This document shows, in pieces, positions 1-11,534 of a stretch of 64,000 nucleotides of DNA. This stretch comes from Ricinus communis. Lineage: Eukaryota > Streptophyta > Magnoliopsida > Malpighiales > Euphorbiaceae. The notes under the pieces are model-generated. The model was given only the letters and a program-made list of their open reading frames with translations, was not told where the DNA came from and did no database searches. A program made the position numbers and the translations under genes. Within the stretch, counting starts at the first letter, position 1; each line of letters starts with the position of its first letter. The stretch lies in assembly GCF_019578655.1 (NCBI RefSeq), contig NC_063265.1, positions 23,112,285-23,176,284 on the forward strand, written 5' to 3'.

Positions 1-880
1 CACTCGATCCGTGCTTAAAAGTAAGAGGACCACCACGACAATTTACCAAATTAGTTCTAATCAATGCATTAGTATCTAAATTGCCCACGGAGGGTAATGC
101 CTCATATGGAGAAGACTCCGTATCAAAACTATAAAGATACGTAGCCAACCCTGTAACAATATGTCCTAACCCGATACAATTCTTAGGTCTAGCCGGTGTC
201 CTTAGTAAACTTTGCATAATAAAGTATGCCGAAGAAATAGATTTATGGGTATCCAAACACCATAGAATGTTTAGTTCTTGCTTCGTCACCTTATTTGTCT
301 CTTTCCTACCAAAGATGCCTCCATACATGAATTTTGAAATAAGCAAATAACAATGATCATTGAAGATATTATTTGGCATGTTATTAATATCATATTTGTC
401 TTGACCCGTTAGTTTTTTCCAAAACTTACCCAAATCAAACTTATGATGTTGCTCACAAATACCTCATTTCTTTAAACTGAAAGCTTGAACAATTGCATCA
501 ATAGTAACAGTATAGTTATGCCCAAACAATCTTACCTTAAACTCCTTGTCCTTAGAAGGATCACAATGTAGAGTTGTGAAAAACTCTAAAGTTAATTCAT
601 TATATGATGGCAATGAGTTAAAGGCAAAATCCTTCCATCCTAATCTATCCAAGAGTGTCATCATTCTCTCAAAAATATTTAACTTAACTAGAGAGGGAGC
701 ATCCAAGAACTTACATGAAACTTGCTCTCTTGAAGCAAGGCTAAGTAATCGATTGCCCTCTTCATGGGAATAAAGATCAAAAGGAGCTCCATAAGTTGCT
801 TTTAAGCTTTGTTCTTCTTCATGAGAGCTTGAGACTATCTTTTTCCCCTTTTCCTTTCTTGTTCTCTTCTTTGGGGCCAT
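1..880 (-). pseudogene. Athila-type third ORF (N-terminal part)
   Basis: An open frame of 138 residues (880 to 464) starts with a very basic stretch (MAPKKRTRKEKGKK) and continues, after a stop near 464, into translatable sequence down to the window edge (for example DKYDINNMPNNIF and CYLLISKFMYGGIFG). This is the layout of the Athila ORF found between integrase and 3' LTR in plant Athila elements, a protein family of unknown or debated function. The basic start resembles a nuclear-localisation or nucleic-acid-binding tail; that is inference. The matching ORF of element B lies at 23,020-24,872. The C-terminal part is outside the window. Confidence 0.7.
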
Positions 881-1895
881 TATTTACCTATGGGACGGGT
901 AGAATAAGGATTGGTGGGTAAAGATTTTGAAGTTTTGAAAGAAAAATTGAGGTTTTTTGTATAGAGAGAGAAAAATGAGGAGAGAGAAAATATGAGGTTG
1001 TGTTAATGGAGGAAGGGAGAGAAAAGAATAGAGTTCTATGTGAGTGTTAGGGTTTTGGAAAGGTGTGTTTTTGAATTTAAATAAAATTCTTTTTGTTGTT
1101 TTGGTGGGAGATGAATAACTTTTGGAGTCCTAATGTATTTCAAATTAAAGTTGCTCACTCCCCTTTTTTTTTAATCTTTTTTTTTTAGGGTTCCGCACCT
1201 CCCATGCATGGCGGGATGCTCCTCGAGGTCGCGTCGTGCGTGAGGCTAAGAACCTCAGAGGGCATCAGGCATCCGTGGCTCGCGGTGGTGTAATGGCTCA
1301 GTACCCGCAGACGCCTCGTGGCGACTCCGTGGCTCATGGCACTTGTCGTGGGATGTAGGTCGCTGTTCGCTATCCTTTCAGCGGGAGCATCTGCGGCTCA
1401 CGGGTGCTTGCTGAGTCGTGCCTGCTTGACGCCGGAGAGACATCGCTGTGCCTTCTTCGGTGTGATCGCAGCAGCACCTCATGGAGCATCATGTCCACGG
1501 AATTTATTTTTTTTCAAGAAAATAGAATTGTATCAAATACTAATAGAAAAAACTAAGCTAGCAAGGATGACTTGACTAGATTACGATTAAATTCCTAACT
1601 AAAGACAAGCATTGCAAGGATACTCAAATCCTAACTAATTGAGCTTTATATAATGCATATAATCTTATAAATACTTGAAGCACAATATCGACTAGTAAAT
1701 TAAGTGTTACCACATGATGCTCTTTTCTTGTAGTTGATGATCATGCACGTGCTCGGACAGTTGAATCTCTTGCAGGTTCCTAAAAATAAAGCGAGAAAAT
1801 ACTTTAATTTGAAAACTAAAATAGTAAAAATAGAAAATATGTAATATACAAGTGTTAAATTTATTGTCTATAGCTAGACATTGACAAAAGTTATT
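881..1895 (-). other. Noncoding spacer between integrase and third ORF of element A
   Basis: No coding signal. It contains a GC-rich island at about 1,190-1,500 in an otherwise AT-rich element. The 85-residue frame across it (1,318-1,575, plus strand) is a by-product of the base composition. Element C has a comparable GC-rich island at 43,330-43,690 in the matching place, so the island belongs to the element family. Confidence 0.6.
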
Positions 1896-2714
1896 TTAAA
1901 TTGGAGGTGCTTCCATGCACTCCACTTCATGTCCATAGGTCTTCCCTTCATAGTATGGCTTTAAGCAATGGCCATTAACTTTGAATTGTTCTTGGGTCTT
2001 AATGTTACGTAATTCCACCGCACCATGATTGAAAACCGTTATTACTTCAAAGGGTCCGTTCCATCTGGATCTAAGCTTTCCTGGAAAAAGTTTAAAGCGT
2101 GAGTTAAATAATAATACTTTCATTCCAGGGACAAAAGATTTACGAAGTAAACTCTTATCATGCTGCTTCTTGGTTCTTTCTTTGTATAGCTTGGTATTCT
2201 CATATGTCTCACTACGCATTTCTTCTAACTCATTTAGATGCAACAAACGCTCTTCACCTGCTTTAGTTAAGTCCATATTAAACTCCTTAGTAGCTCAATA
2301 TGCTTTATGTTCTAATTTGACCTGTAAATGGCACGCTTTGCCGTATACTAATCTATAAGGACTCATTCCAATCGGTGTTTTATAAGCCGTTCGATATGCC
2401 TACAAGGCATTATTCAAGTGCATAGCCCAATCTTTTCTAGATGGGCGCACTGATTTCTTGAGTATTGACTTAATTTATCTATTGCTCACTTCCACTTGTC
2501 CCGATGTTTGTGGGTGATAAGGTGTTGCAACTCTATGGGTTACTCCATATTTCTTTAGTAAGGCGCTAAATGCCTTGTTGCAAAAATGTGTTCCCCTGTC
2601 ACTAATGATTGCTCTAGGTGTTCCAAATCTACTAAAAATATTATCTTTTACGAATTTGCATACTATCTTAGCGTCATTAGTTCGTGTAGCTATTGGTTCT
2701 ACCCATTTAGACAC
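1896..2714 (-). pseudogene. Integrase of element A (catalytic core and C-terminus)
   Basis: The catalytic core (2,714-2,475) shows ISDRGTHF, carrying the second Asp, and [13 protein letters not shown], carrying the Glu of the D,D,E triad. After a broken stretch (2,474-2,277, readable as [18 protein letters not shown] with in-frame stops) the C-terminal part follows (2,276-1,896) with the GPY/F-type signature [14 protein letters not shown]. In a live element this protein inserts the cDNA into the host genome. At least one Trp codon has become a stop, so it is dead here. No chromodomain is visible, in line with Athila rather than chromovirus elements. Confidence 0.85.
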
Positions 2715-2841
2715 ATAATCAACAACAACAAGTATATACTCCTAACCATGAGAAGGTGGAAATGGCCCTATAAAATTGATACCCCATACATCAAATAGTT
2801 CCACCACCAGATTAAAAGTCTGAGGCATTTCAGTTTGTTTG

Positions 2842-3956
2842 CTTATACTTCCACTTCTTTGGCATTTATCACATTTAGCACAAAATATATGAGCATCTTT
2901 AAATAACGAAGGCTAGAAGAAACCTGATTGCAGAACCTTGTAGGCTGTTTTCTTACCACCAAAGTGACCCCCACAATGCATTTTATGGCAAAAGGCCAAA
3001 ATGCTTTGTTGCTCATCTTCAGGAACACATCTTCTAATCATTTGATCAGAATAATGTTTAAACAAATAAGGGTCATCCCAATAATAATGCCTACATCCTG
3101 ATAGAAATCGCTTCTTTTCCTGCCAAGTTAAGTCAGTTCTCATAACACCACATGCCAAATAGTTAATAATGTCAGCATACCATGGCTCATGACTTACTAC
3201 AAATAATTGTTCATCAGGAAAAGTCTCATTAATTACTTTTTTAGAACCAAGGTTATCAAAATTAGAAATCAACCTTGAAAGGTGATCTGCTACTACATTT
3301 TCACTCCCTTTTTTATCTTTTATCTCTATATCAAACTCTTGTAATAAGAGCACCCACCTAATAAGCCGTGGTTTAGCATTAGGCTTAGTTAGAAGATATC
3401 TCAAAGCTGCATGATCTGAAAGAACAATGACTTTAGATCCCACCAAGTAAGATCTAAATTTGTCTAGTGAATATACAAAAGCTAGAAATTCTTTTTCAGT
3501 TGTCGAATAGTTTACTTGAGAATCATCAAGAGTTTTGCTAGCATAATATATTACATGTAACACTTTATCAACTCTTTGGCCCAAGACCGCTCCTATAGCA
3601 TAATCAGATGCATCACACATGATTTCAAAGGGAAGAGACCAATCAGGTGCCACAATAACCGGTGCACTAGTTAATCTTTCTTTCAAGATGTTAAAAGCAG
3701 ATAAGAATGCATCATTAAAAATAAAGTTAACATCTTTAGCCAGCAATTCAGTTAAAGGACGAGCAATTTTAGAAAAGTCTTTAATAAAACGCTTATAAAA
3801 TCCTGCATGGCCAAGAAAACTTCTAATGCCCTTTACTGAAGTAGGTGGGGGCAATTTGGCAATTAAATCAATTTTTGCATGGTTTACTTCAATACCTTTA
3901 CTAGAAACAACATGTCCTAGCACAATTCCTTGTTTAACCATGAAATGACTCTTTTC
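2842..3956 (-). pseudogene. RNase H and integrase zinc-binding region of element A
   Basis: A 342-residue open frame (3,941-2,913) covers the end of RT ([21 protein letters not shown]), the Ty3-type RNase H ([52 protein letters not shown]) and the start of integrase with His residues of an HHCC-type zinc finger ([14 protein letters not shown]). This is the best preserved coding piece of the element. The frame is lost at both ends, by a stop near 3,957 and a frameshift near 2,913. Confidence 0.87.
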
Positions 3957-4660
3957 TCAACTCAATGTTAAGTTACATTCAATGCATCTCTCAAGTACAC
4001 GAGTCAGATTACCTAGACATGCATTAAATGATGAACCAAAAACTGAGAAATCATCCATAAATACCTCGATGCAGTCTTCTAACATGTCAGAGAAAATAGA
4101 AAGCATACATCTTTGGAATGTTGCTGGAGCGTTGCATAGCCCAAAAGGCATCCTTCTAAATGCAAAAGTTCCAAAGGGACATGTGAAAGTTGTCATTTCT
4201 TGATCTTCAGGTGCAATGGGTACCTGGTAATATCCTGAAAGTCCATCAAGAAGACAATAAAATTCATGTCCTGCTAAACGCTATAATATTTGATCAATAA
4301 AAGGAAGAGGAAAATGATCCTTCTTTGTTGCGGCATTTAACTTTCTATAATCAATACGCATTCTCCACCCCGTTGTCATTTTTGTGGGGACTAACTCCCC
4401 TTTTTAATTTTTAATAACTGTTATGCCTGACTTTTTAGGCACTACATGAACAGGGCTTACCCAATTACTATCAGCTATAGGGTATATAATACCCTCATTT
4501 AATAACTTTTGAACTTCCTTTTTTACTACTTCTTTCATATTGGGATTAAGTCGTCGTTGTGTATCTCTAATCGCTTTAAAATTGTCTTCTAAGATAATTT
4601 TATGCATACACATTGTTGGACTGATCCCCTCAATATTAGAAATTCCCCACCCAATAGCTT
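3957..4660 (-). pseudogene. Reverse transcriptase of element A
   Basis: RT motifs run in order: RLNPNMKEVVKKEVQKLL and SPVHVVPKKSG (4,560-4,410), then after a stop the region readable as IDYRKLNAATKKDHFPLPF, then FAFRRMPFGLCNAPATFQRCM and the active-site box FMDD (Tyr of YMDD replaced by Phe, common in this lineage) at 4,196-3,957. At least two in-frame stops break it, one just below 4,404 and one near 4,281. The polymerase would copy the RNA into DNA from the tRNA-Asp primer. Confidence 0.87.
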
Positions 4661-6128
4661 TTTTAAGCCTTTTCAATTCTCTAATGGTTGCCCCTTCCTT
4701 TAAAGGAGAAAGATCAGAGGCTATGATCACTGGATATGTATTCTTTTCTCCTAAGAAGACATATTTAAGTATGTTAGGCAACTCCTTAAGATCAACCTTA
4801 GGTGGTTCATCAATAATTTCTGATTTGCTTTCAATGGGTGAATCTAAAGGTTCAATAGTGCTTTCATCAGGTAACACTGGAATAGCTTCATCTAACTTAT
4901 CATGTAAGTCTAAGACTTCTTCATCTAAACATTTTTCATGCTTTTCCAATGTTAATGCAACTTCTAACTTATCATCCTTATCTTGTAAATATGTTTCATA
5001 AACAAAATAATCCATGCAATCAACATATGAACATTCATCAATTGAAGTACTAGGAGATATAGTCAAAGAATCAAACTCTTTAAATTCTACAGTCTCTCCC
5101 AAGACTGGCATAGTCAGCTTCCCATTGTGCACGTCAATAACTGTCTTGGTAGTTGCCATGAAAGGTCTACCAAGAAGTATTGTTTACTCCTTATCCCTTG
5201 CTAATGTACCTTCCATGTCTAGAACCACAAAGTCAACAGGGATTATCAGTTTTCCTACCTAAATCAGCAAGTCCTCCACTATGCCTCTTGGATATTTAAT
5301 TGACCTATCAGCTAGTTGTAGAGACATGGTGGTTGACTTCAATTCTTCTAAGCCAAGTTGTGCATATGTTGAATATGGCATCAAATTGATGCTTGCTCCC
5401 AAATCCAACATGGCTTTAGCAACCTTTTTGTCCCCCATTGTAATATCAACAGTAAAGCTCCCAGGGTCTTTCATCTTAGGAGGTAACTGTTGTTGGAGAA
5501 CTGCACTTGCTGTTTCAGACACCATAACTTTTTCATTGTTCCCATATCTCCTCTTGTTGGAATTCAGTTCCTTAAAGAACTTAGCATAAGCTGGCATGTT
5601 CCTGATCACATCCAACAAGGGCAAATTAATGTTAACTTTAGAAAGCATATCAAAAATTTCAGAAAATTGCTTATCCTGTTTGCTTTCTTTCAATCTGTTA
5701 GGGAACGGAATAGGAGGCTTATAAGGCTCAGCTGCCTTATGAAATTCAGGGCCTGAAAATGCCTCATTGTCTTTCTCTTTCTGCCTAAGATTGGGCTCTA
5801 TTCTTCCTTCTTTTTGTAAACCTCCTTCAGTTATCTCTACATCAACTAGTCCACCTTCTTTTGATGTACCTGCGTAAGAAGAATCTTTTTCAATTAGATT
5901 TTTAACATTATTATCAAATAACTCACCATCCTTAAGAACAGTGGTTGCTTTAGCTTGCTCAGGTTGACTTGGCAATTTTCTTTTCTTATTTTCTTGTACC
6001 GCTTCAGCAATTTGCCCAATTTGAATTTTCAATCGCTTTACTGAAGCTTCTATGGAATCAGTTTTCTTCTCATTCCTCTCCATTCTGTCATGGGTAGCCG
6101 TCATAAAGGATTGGAGTGTTTCCTCCAA
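4661..6128 (-). pseudogene. Gag C-terminus, protease and linker of element A
   Basis: A 289-residue frame (6,128-5,259) begins with a charged, probably helical region and ends in an aspartic protease with the active-site motif DLGASINLMP (usual D-T/S-G-A). A stop near 5,240 separates it from a second frame (5,159-4,404) that holds an acidic linker before RT. The spacing from protease to RT fits Athila polyproteins. Element C keeps a mutated form of the same protease (44,692-44,048). Confidence 0.82.
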
Positions 6129-6218
6129 ACTTGGTTTTCTTTAAGGGGCTTGTCCTTGATTAGGGAATGGAAGGTTTTGGTTTCTAGGGTATTGAGGCTC
6201 TTGATTCTGATACTGGGG

Positions 6219-7230
6219 CTAGTTTTGGTTCCTCAGTATTTGTGGTAGGTTATGATCGTTATTTCTCGAGGAGAAATTTGGATGATTCCTCCATCCTGGA
6301 TTATAAGTGTTGGAGTATGGATTATTCCTAGGTTGTCTAGATTGATAAGATTCCATCAAGTTAACCTGTTCATAATCATCTCCTGCATAAGTATCATAAG
6401 ACGAACAAACATTAGCACCATGACCATAAACACCACATATACCGCATACCTCATTGCTTTGTACATTCTTAGTTGAAGCAAGAATCTTAACTGGTTTAGT
6501 TAATTCGGCTATTTGTATAGCCATCTCATTATTATATACAACTTCATTCACTCCTACTCTTTTTGTTCTCACACTCTTTTATTGTGAATTGGCTCCTAAC
6601 ATCTCAAAGATGTCATAAACCTCATCAACAGTTCTTTCTAGCATAGCGCCCCCAGCTGCATTATCAACCATACATTGGTATTGTCGTGTTAAACCATCAT
6701 AAAATGATTGGTTAGTAACAGGAAGTGGGTATCCATGGTGTGGGCGTCGTAGTAAAAGTGATTTGAAGCGGTCCCATGCTTCGTGAAAGGATTCAATATC
6801 CTCTTGATAAAAATTGGAAATCTCAGCCCTTAATTCTTTGTTCTTTTGATGTGAGTAAAATTTACTCATAAATTTTTGATAAACTTCATCCCAAGTTCTC
6901 AAAGAATTAGGAGGCAAGGTCATTAACCAAGCCTTTGCTTTATCTTTTAATGAGTAAGGGAAACATCTCATCTTTAATTGATCTTCATTAAGTCCAGATA
7001 ATGGGAATGTGTGAACTATAGCATAGAACTCTCTAATGAATGTCAATGCGTCCTCACTAGGCATACCATAAAATGACGGAAGCATGTTAAAATGGATGTT
7101 CTTAAGCTCATAGTTCAGATGCATGCTTAAACTGTAGAGTACCTGTCGATTATAGTCCTCATTTGGCTGGCATGGCCCACGCTCATGACTTCTTTGATCA
7201 CACGACAGCCTCTCTTCCAACATTATTCGA
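6219..7230 (-). pseudogene. Gag of element A (capsid and zinc knuckle)
   Basis: The 214-residue frame (7,223-6,579) is the retrotransposon gag capsid-like region (FPYSLKDKAKAWLMTLP, FMSKFY, ISNFYQEDIESFHEAWDRFK). The next frame (6,572-6,219) holds a nucleocapsid knuckle CGICGVYGHGANVC, a perfect C-X2-C-X4-H-X4-C. Gag would assemble the particle and bind genomic RNA. The true N-terminus is 2.7 kb away at 9,909-10,044, on the other side of an inserted solo LTR. Confidence 0.85.
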
Positions 7231-7235
7231 CTTTT
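7231..7235. repeat. 5-bp target-site duplication (left)
   Basis: CTTTT immediately before the solo LTR; the same five bases recur at 9,904-9,908. Confidence 0.8.
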
Positions 7236-9903
7236 TGTTCAACCGACCCAAGGCTGGCATTAAATGCTAGCGTGGCAGCCAGCCCAGTAAGCCTCACGAC
7301 ACTCAGCATGAAAAAACAAATCTCATCTCAAATTAATAAATTAATATTATTATGATTATATTACCATATCTCGTGTGGAAAAACAACTAGGGCGAGACCC
7401 GAAACTCTCGAGAAATTTACAAGCATACATCTACTATTACACTGCGCGGAGAATCTAAGATTTACCAATTTACATACTAAACACATCCGTGATGAAGAAT
7501 TCAACAATAAGAAGTCAGAGGACTTGGAACTGGAGAAGGTGAAGTTAAAATCAAATAATAAGCGACTACATCTTCTCAAAACATAGATTATTATTCAAAT
7601 CAGTATATCAAACCATGCACATAAATACCAATCATACTATAATCATACCCTATTACTTTCTTCACGTAAAATATTAATCATTCGAATCAATAAATCAACC
7701 ATGCATCGAAATACAATCCATATTATAATCATACCATTACCAATTAAATAAATAAATAAATAAATATATTTTACTTTACGGACGAGTGGCTCATATGAAG
7801 TAACACCAACCCCTAAAATTCTAGCGACATCCTCTCTTAATACCCAAGACTGGCACCAGATTGAGCGGCAAAGGCCGACCCGAGGACCCTTACTCACCGC
7901 CAGCCGTCAAGAAATAATCAAGAAATCTAGTAGCCATCCCTCTATCCTAAAAAATCATGCAAGGGAATGCTGACCCTTACCTCCGCCCGTCGCTTGCTAT
8001 CCAAATAAGCCTACCCGGAGAGGCAATGCTCGACTGGGGGACCTTATCTCTCGCCCAGGAATTTACACACAACACCGGCAGACGACTGACGAACCCATAA
8101 AAAATCTTATTACATGTCCATGATCATTACTATTCTGCGGATCTGGGTCGCCATGGTCTCATGATTCTCAAAGCATCACATGTTCTGCACCACATTTACC
8201 AAATTGCAATCACCACATTTAATAAATATCATTGTCTAATGAAATCATTCAACACATATCGAAATAAAGGGATAAAATTTAGGATAATAATAGGGTGAGA
8301 ATAATAATAATATCGTATATATTATAATACTACTTAACTAATATTTATATTATATATATTTTCAATTATTTTCAATAATTAATAATCACTAATACTTCAA
8401 CCATATTATGCATAAACTTCCAAAATATCCATGAGACTTATGAGAAGTAGTGCATGATTTAAATGACTTTAACTCATAGAATAGAATTGAATTGCGACTC
8501 ATGAGGTGCCTAAGGCCGAGCGGCGAATAAACCTAATCAATCACGGACTCTCGAAATCATTTGAAACTCGATCATTGAATCCATCATCAGACCTAGTCAT
8601 AGGGGGCATCCGACTCGACTGAGAATTCTCTAAATCCGAGATCCAGGCAAAACGAACATACCCCGTAAAAAATTCGACGGCCGGAAAAACGAAATCTGCC
8701 AATTTAAACAACCGAGTCGTTCAGTCGTCCCCAAACTCGTTCAAACCGCCCCTGAAAACTGCGGGCGATAATGGCAGGGAGATGATTAGAGTCAAATACC
8801 AATTAATCCAATAGACAAATTAAACCATTAAACCAAGAATTCTAAAATTAACTGCCAAAGATAATTGGGGCTTCTGCTATTACATAAGTCAGTGGCGATC
8901 GGTCCACGGCGAGACTCTGCAAGCGTGATGGATCCACTCTTCGACCTTTTCGATCGACGATCATCTCGGAGAGATTTCGGATCTCGGCGATTTCACGATG
9001 GGTCAGTACGCCTAAGATGCTCTCGGGATACTCGAAAAGGGATACATCTGATCATGACGCTCGTGAGGAGACGCCACTACGCCACTGCCAAACACGAGCT
9101 ATATAACTGCTTGCTTGGCTTGAAGCTTGCCGCCCTTGATTCGGCAGTCGTAGTGGCTAGAAGAGAAGCTGGCGACACATTCTTGTGTGGCCATGTGATA
9201 GTCTTCTTGTCTCTTACGCGTCGGCAGGTAAATCGCGCGCCAAGTCTGATCCCACCAAGCGCTGCACGTTACCCTTTCTTCTTCTCAGCGCGCCACTCTG
9301 AAGCTCTCTTCTTCTCCTCTCTTCTTCCCTCGATTTTCTTTCCTTTCAATATCGACATTAGGCCCCAAACTTTCCTTATTACAATTTAGTCCCTCAACTT
9401 TCTTAATTACTTACAATTTCATCCTGCAGAATTCCAATTTAACCCCAAACTTCTTTTTAGCCTTTCAATTAAGCCCTTAACTAATTAATTTGGGCCAAAT
9501 CCGAATTATTGAAAATACACAATTACAAAAATACCCTGGCACCAGAGCATATATTTATTTACAAAAATACCAAGCTCACAATTTCCATTAAAACCCCATA
9601 AAAATAACATTATACTTTCAATCCTTATTCCAAAATAAATTTCAAATATATAATTTTACTTATATAAATATGCATTTGGAAAAATTTGAATAACCAAAAT
9701 ATAATCATTTCTCAAATAGTTTACTTAATTACTCCTTAAAAATCAAACTAATTGGGTATAGAAAATAACTCATTTATTTATCTAACATGAACATTCAAAA
9801 TTTGTATTTAAATCATTCCAATTAAACCGAATAAAAATAAAGCTAAAATTAACTTAAATAAAAACTCATTATTAAATATATAAAAAAAATTCGGGGTATT
9901 ACA
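7236..9903 (-). mobile_element. Solo LTR, 2,668 bp, inserted in gag of element A
   Basis: On the plus strand it starts TGTTCAACC and ends GGGGTATTACA; on the minus strand it reads TGTAATACCCCG to GGTTGAACA, so it has the TG...CA ends of an LTR. It is flanked by CTTTT on both sides and separates two halves of one gag. No internal retroelement domain is found, so it is a solo LTR left by recombination between the two LTRs of a full element. The TGTAATACCCC start is common in large-LTR chromovirus-type gypsy elements (family knowledge; lineage not proved). The 174-residue plus-strand frame at 8,865-9,389 lies wholly inside and is not a gene. Confidence 0.87.
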
Positions 9904-9908
9904 CTTTT
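9904..9908. repeat. 5-bp target-site duplication (right)
   Basis: CTTTT directly after the solo LTR, matching 7,231-7,235. Confidence 0.8.
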
Positions 9909-10044
9909 TTTCAAATTCAATTCCTCTTGGAGGTACAAACTCACTCTTTATCTCTTGGTCTCCTTCTGCTTTTTTAACAGTTGATCTCAACTTATAAGGA
10001 TTTTGAGTTGATGAATCACCTGATCTCATTTTCCTGCTAGGCAT
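9909..10044 (-). pseudogene. Gag N-terminus of element A, cut off by the solo LTR
   Basis: The frame starts with MPSRKMRSGDSS and runs to EFEKK, where the solo LTR begins. Element C's gag starts in the same way (MPSKKQ, at 46,328) and continues without a break into the capsid region, which confirms that this piece belongs with 7,230-6,219. When the LTR and one target copy are removed in silico, the two halves are out of frame by one base, so gag was also frameshifted near the run of seven A (minus strand). Confidence 0.75.
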
Positions 10045-10184
10045 ACAAAATCAAAGGAAAAACTTCAGAAAAAACTTAAAACATAATTAATAAAAAATAA
10101 AACAGAAATAAATAACATGCAACACACACAAAAAATTACAAGAAACGATATTTGACAATTAATCAATATAATATTGATACAGTT

Positions 10185-10201
10185 CGCCGGCAACGGCGCC
10201 A
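10185..10201 (-). other. Primer binding site for tRNA-Asp (element A)
   Basis: The minus strand reads TGGCGCCGTTGCCGG just inside the LTR, complementary to the 3' end of plant tRNA-Asp (CCGGCAACGGCGCCA). One mismatch follows at the inner end. This primer choice is usual for Athila elements. Confidence 0.85.
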
Positions 10202-10210
10202 AAAACTTTA

Positions 10211-11534
10211 TGTGTCTAAATAAGTACTCGCAAGTGTACGAACCGAATGGTAGTTCGGGTAAGCTCACCACGAGGTCGATCTCACAAGGAATTGTAGAGC
10301 ATATATCATAAAGACCAACTATCACACAAATTACTGAAAGTAAATATAAACGCTCTAAGCCGATATTTTGAGAATGATCTTAGTTTAATAAAAGAAATTA
10401 AATAACCAAAAAATAAATATGCAACTAGAATGATTAATATGAACTATATGATAAAATAGTATTTAGTCTAGCTTTTACTTAGTAATCCCCTTAATTCTCT
10501 TAAGCCCTAATTTAACAAATGAGATGGTGATGTGCCTTTTCCCTAAGTTACTCAAGCTAATGATGCAACTTAGGTTTCTTAACCAACATAGATTAAAGTA
10601 AAGATGATGTCTCTAATAATTTTAACCTAAAGATTTTCATAACACATATTACTATTGAATTGATATGATGATCAATCAATAATAATATATGAAACTAATG
10701 AACATATGAAGGAAAAGAAATCATTCATTAAACTCAAAATATATAAGGTTCAAACATAAGTAAAAAATCAAACTAAACACTTATGAGACTTAGCCTAACA
10801 TACTCAATCCAACAATTATTGTAATTAAATAGAAAGACTTAAGATTCATAAAATATAAAATTAAAACTCCCTTAAAGTTCAAAGGGCTCTTCAAGGAATG
10901 AAGAAGATTGATCCTTTTTCTCCACGTCTTCGAAAAGCTTCTCCGATTCTTCCAAGAGTGATCCACGCAAGCTAGTAAGATGTCAAAGATTAATTGAATT
11001 ACTCCAGACTTTTACCAGCGAGAGAATAGATAGACCCTTGTCTTCCCTGTGATGAGTCGAAGTGAAGTCCCTCTTCTAATTCACCTCTACTCCTTGTAGA
11101 GATTTTCTTTTTTCAGAGTTCTTTCCTCCCGAAACAACTCCTTTAGTTTATCCCTTTATTGTCCTAAACAAACTAAACTACTCAAATGATAATTATCTAC
11201 TAATTACATAATAATTATTTAAACTTTCATTTTTGGGCCTTAATGAATTAAGCTAGGCCCAAACTTTTAATAGCCCACATGTCCGATTCTAAGCTAGAGC
11301 TCAAACTATTAATAGCCTACGGTCTCGTTCCGATTTCTCGACTTAATAGTAGAGAATCCCATTAACGCCCCATTAGTTTTTAAACTCAAATTCTCACTTT
11401 TGCATTATTTCCTGAATTTAGACAAGAAAAACTAAAGTGAGGTAAAACACATCTTTATACCATATTATATATAGAAACAAATCATTAACGCTCTAAAATA
11501 CCCTTAAATATCTATATACAATTTAGATCGATCA
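10211..11534 (-). repeat. 5' LTR of element A
   Basis: On the plus strand it starts TGTGTCTAAATAAG and ends GATCGATCA; the end next to the primer site is TG/CA. Length 1,324 bp. The same ends and interior (ACTCGCAAGTG, CACGAGGTCGATCTCACAAGGA-like, TTAAATATCTATATA) recur in both LTRs of element C, which fixes the boundaries. The end at 11,534 is set by similarity to those copies. Confidence 0.82.

Larger units (their letters stand above)
1..11534 (-). mobile_element. Element A: Athila-type Ty3/gypsy retrotransposon, 5' part, decayed
   Basis: Reading right to left on the minus strand the order is 5' LTR, tRNA-Asp primer site, gag with a CCHC knuckle, protease, reverse transcriptase, RNase H, integrase, a noncoding spacer, and a third ORF of Athila type. 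The domain order (integrase after RNase H) is that of Ty3/gypsy, and the extra 3' ORF points to the Athila lineage. The 3' LTR is not in the window, so the element runs off the left edge. Every coding segment is broken by stops or frameshifts and gag is split by a solo LTR, so the copy is not autonomous. It is related to element C (40,851-47,829) by LTR and gag. Confidence 0.88.

Noticed and set aside
1318..1575. 85-residue Cys/Ala-rich ORF
   Set aside because: Falls in the GC-rich noncoding island of element A on the strand opposite to its genes.
8865..9389. 174-residue plus-strand ORF
   Set aside because: Lies entirely inside the solo LTR 7,236-9,903, has no recognisable domain and reflects a GC-richer part of the LTR.
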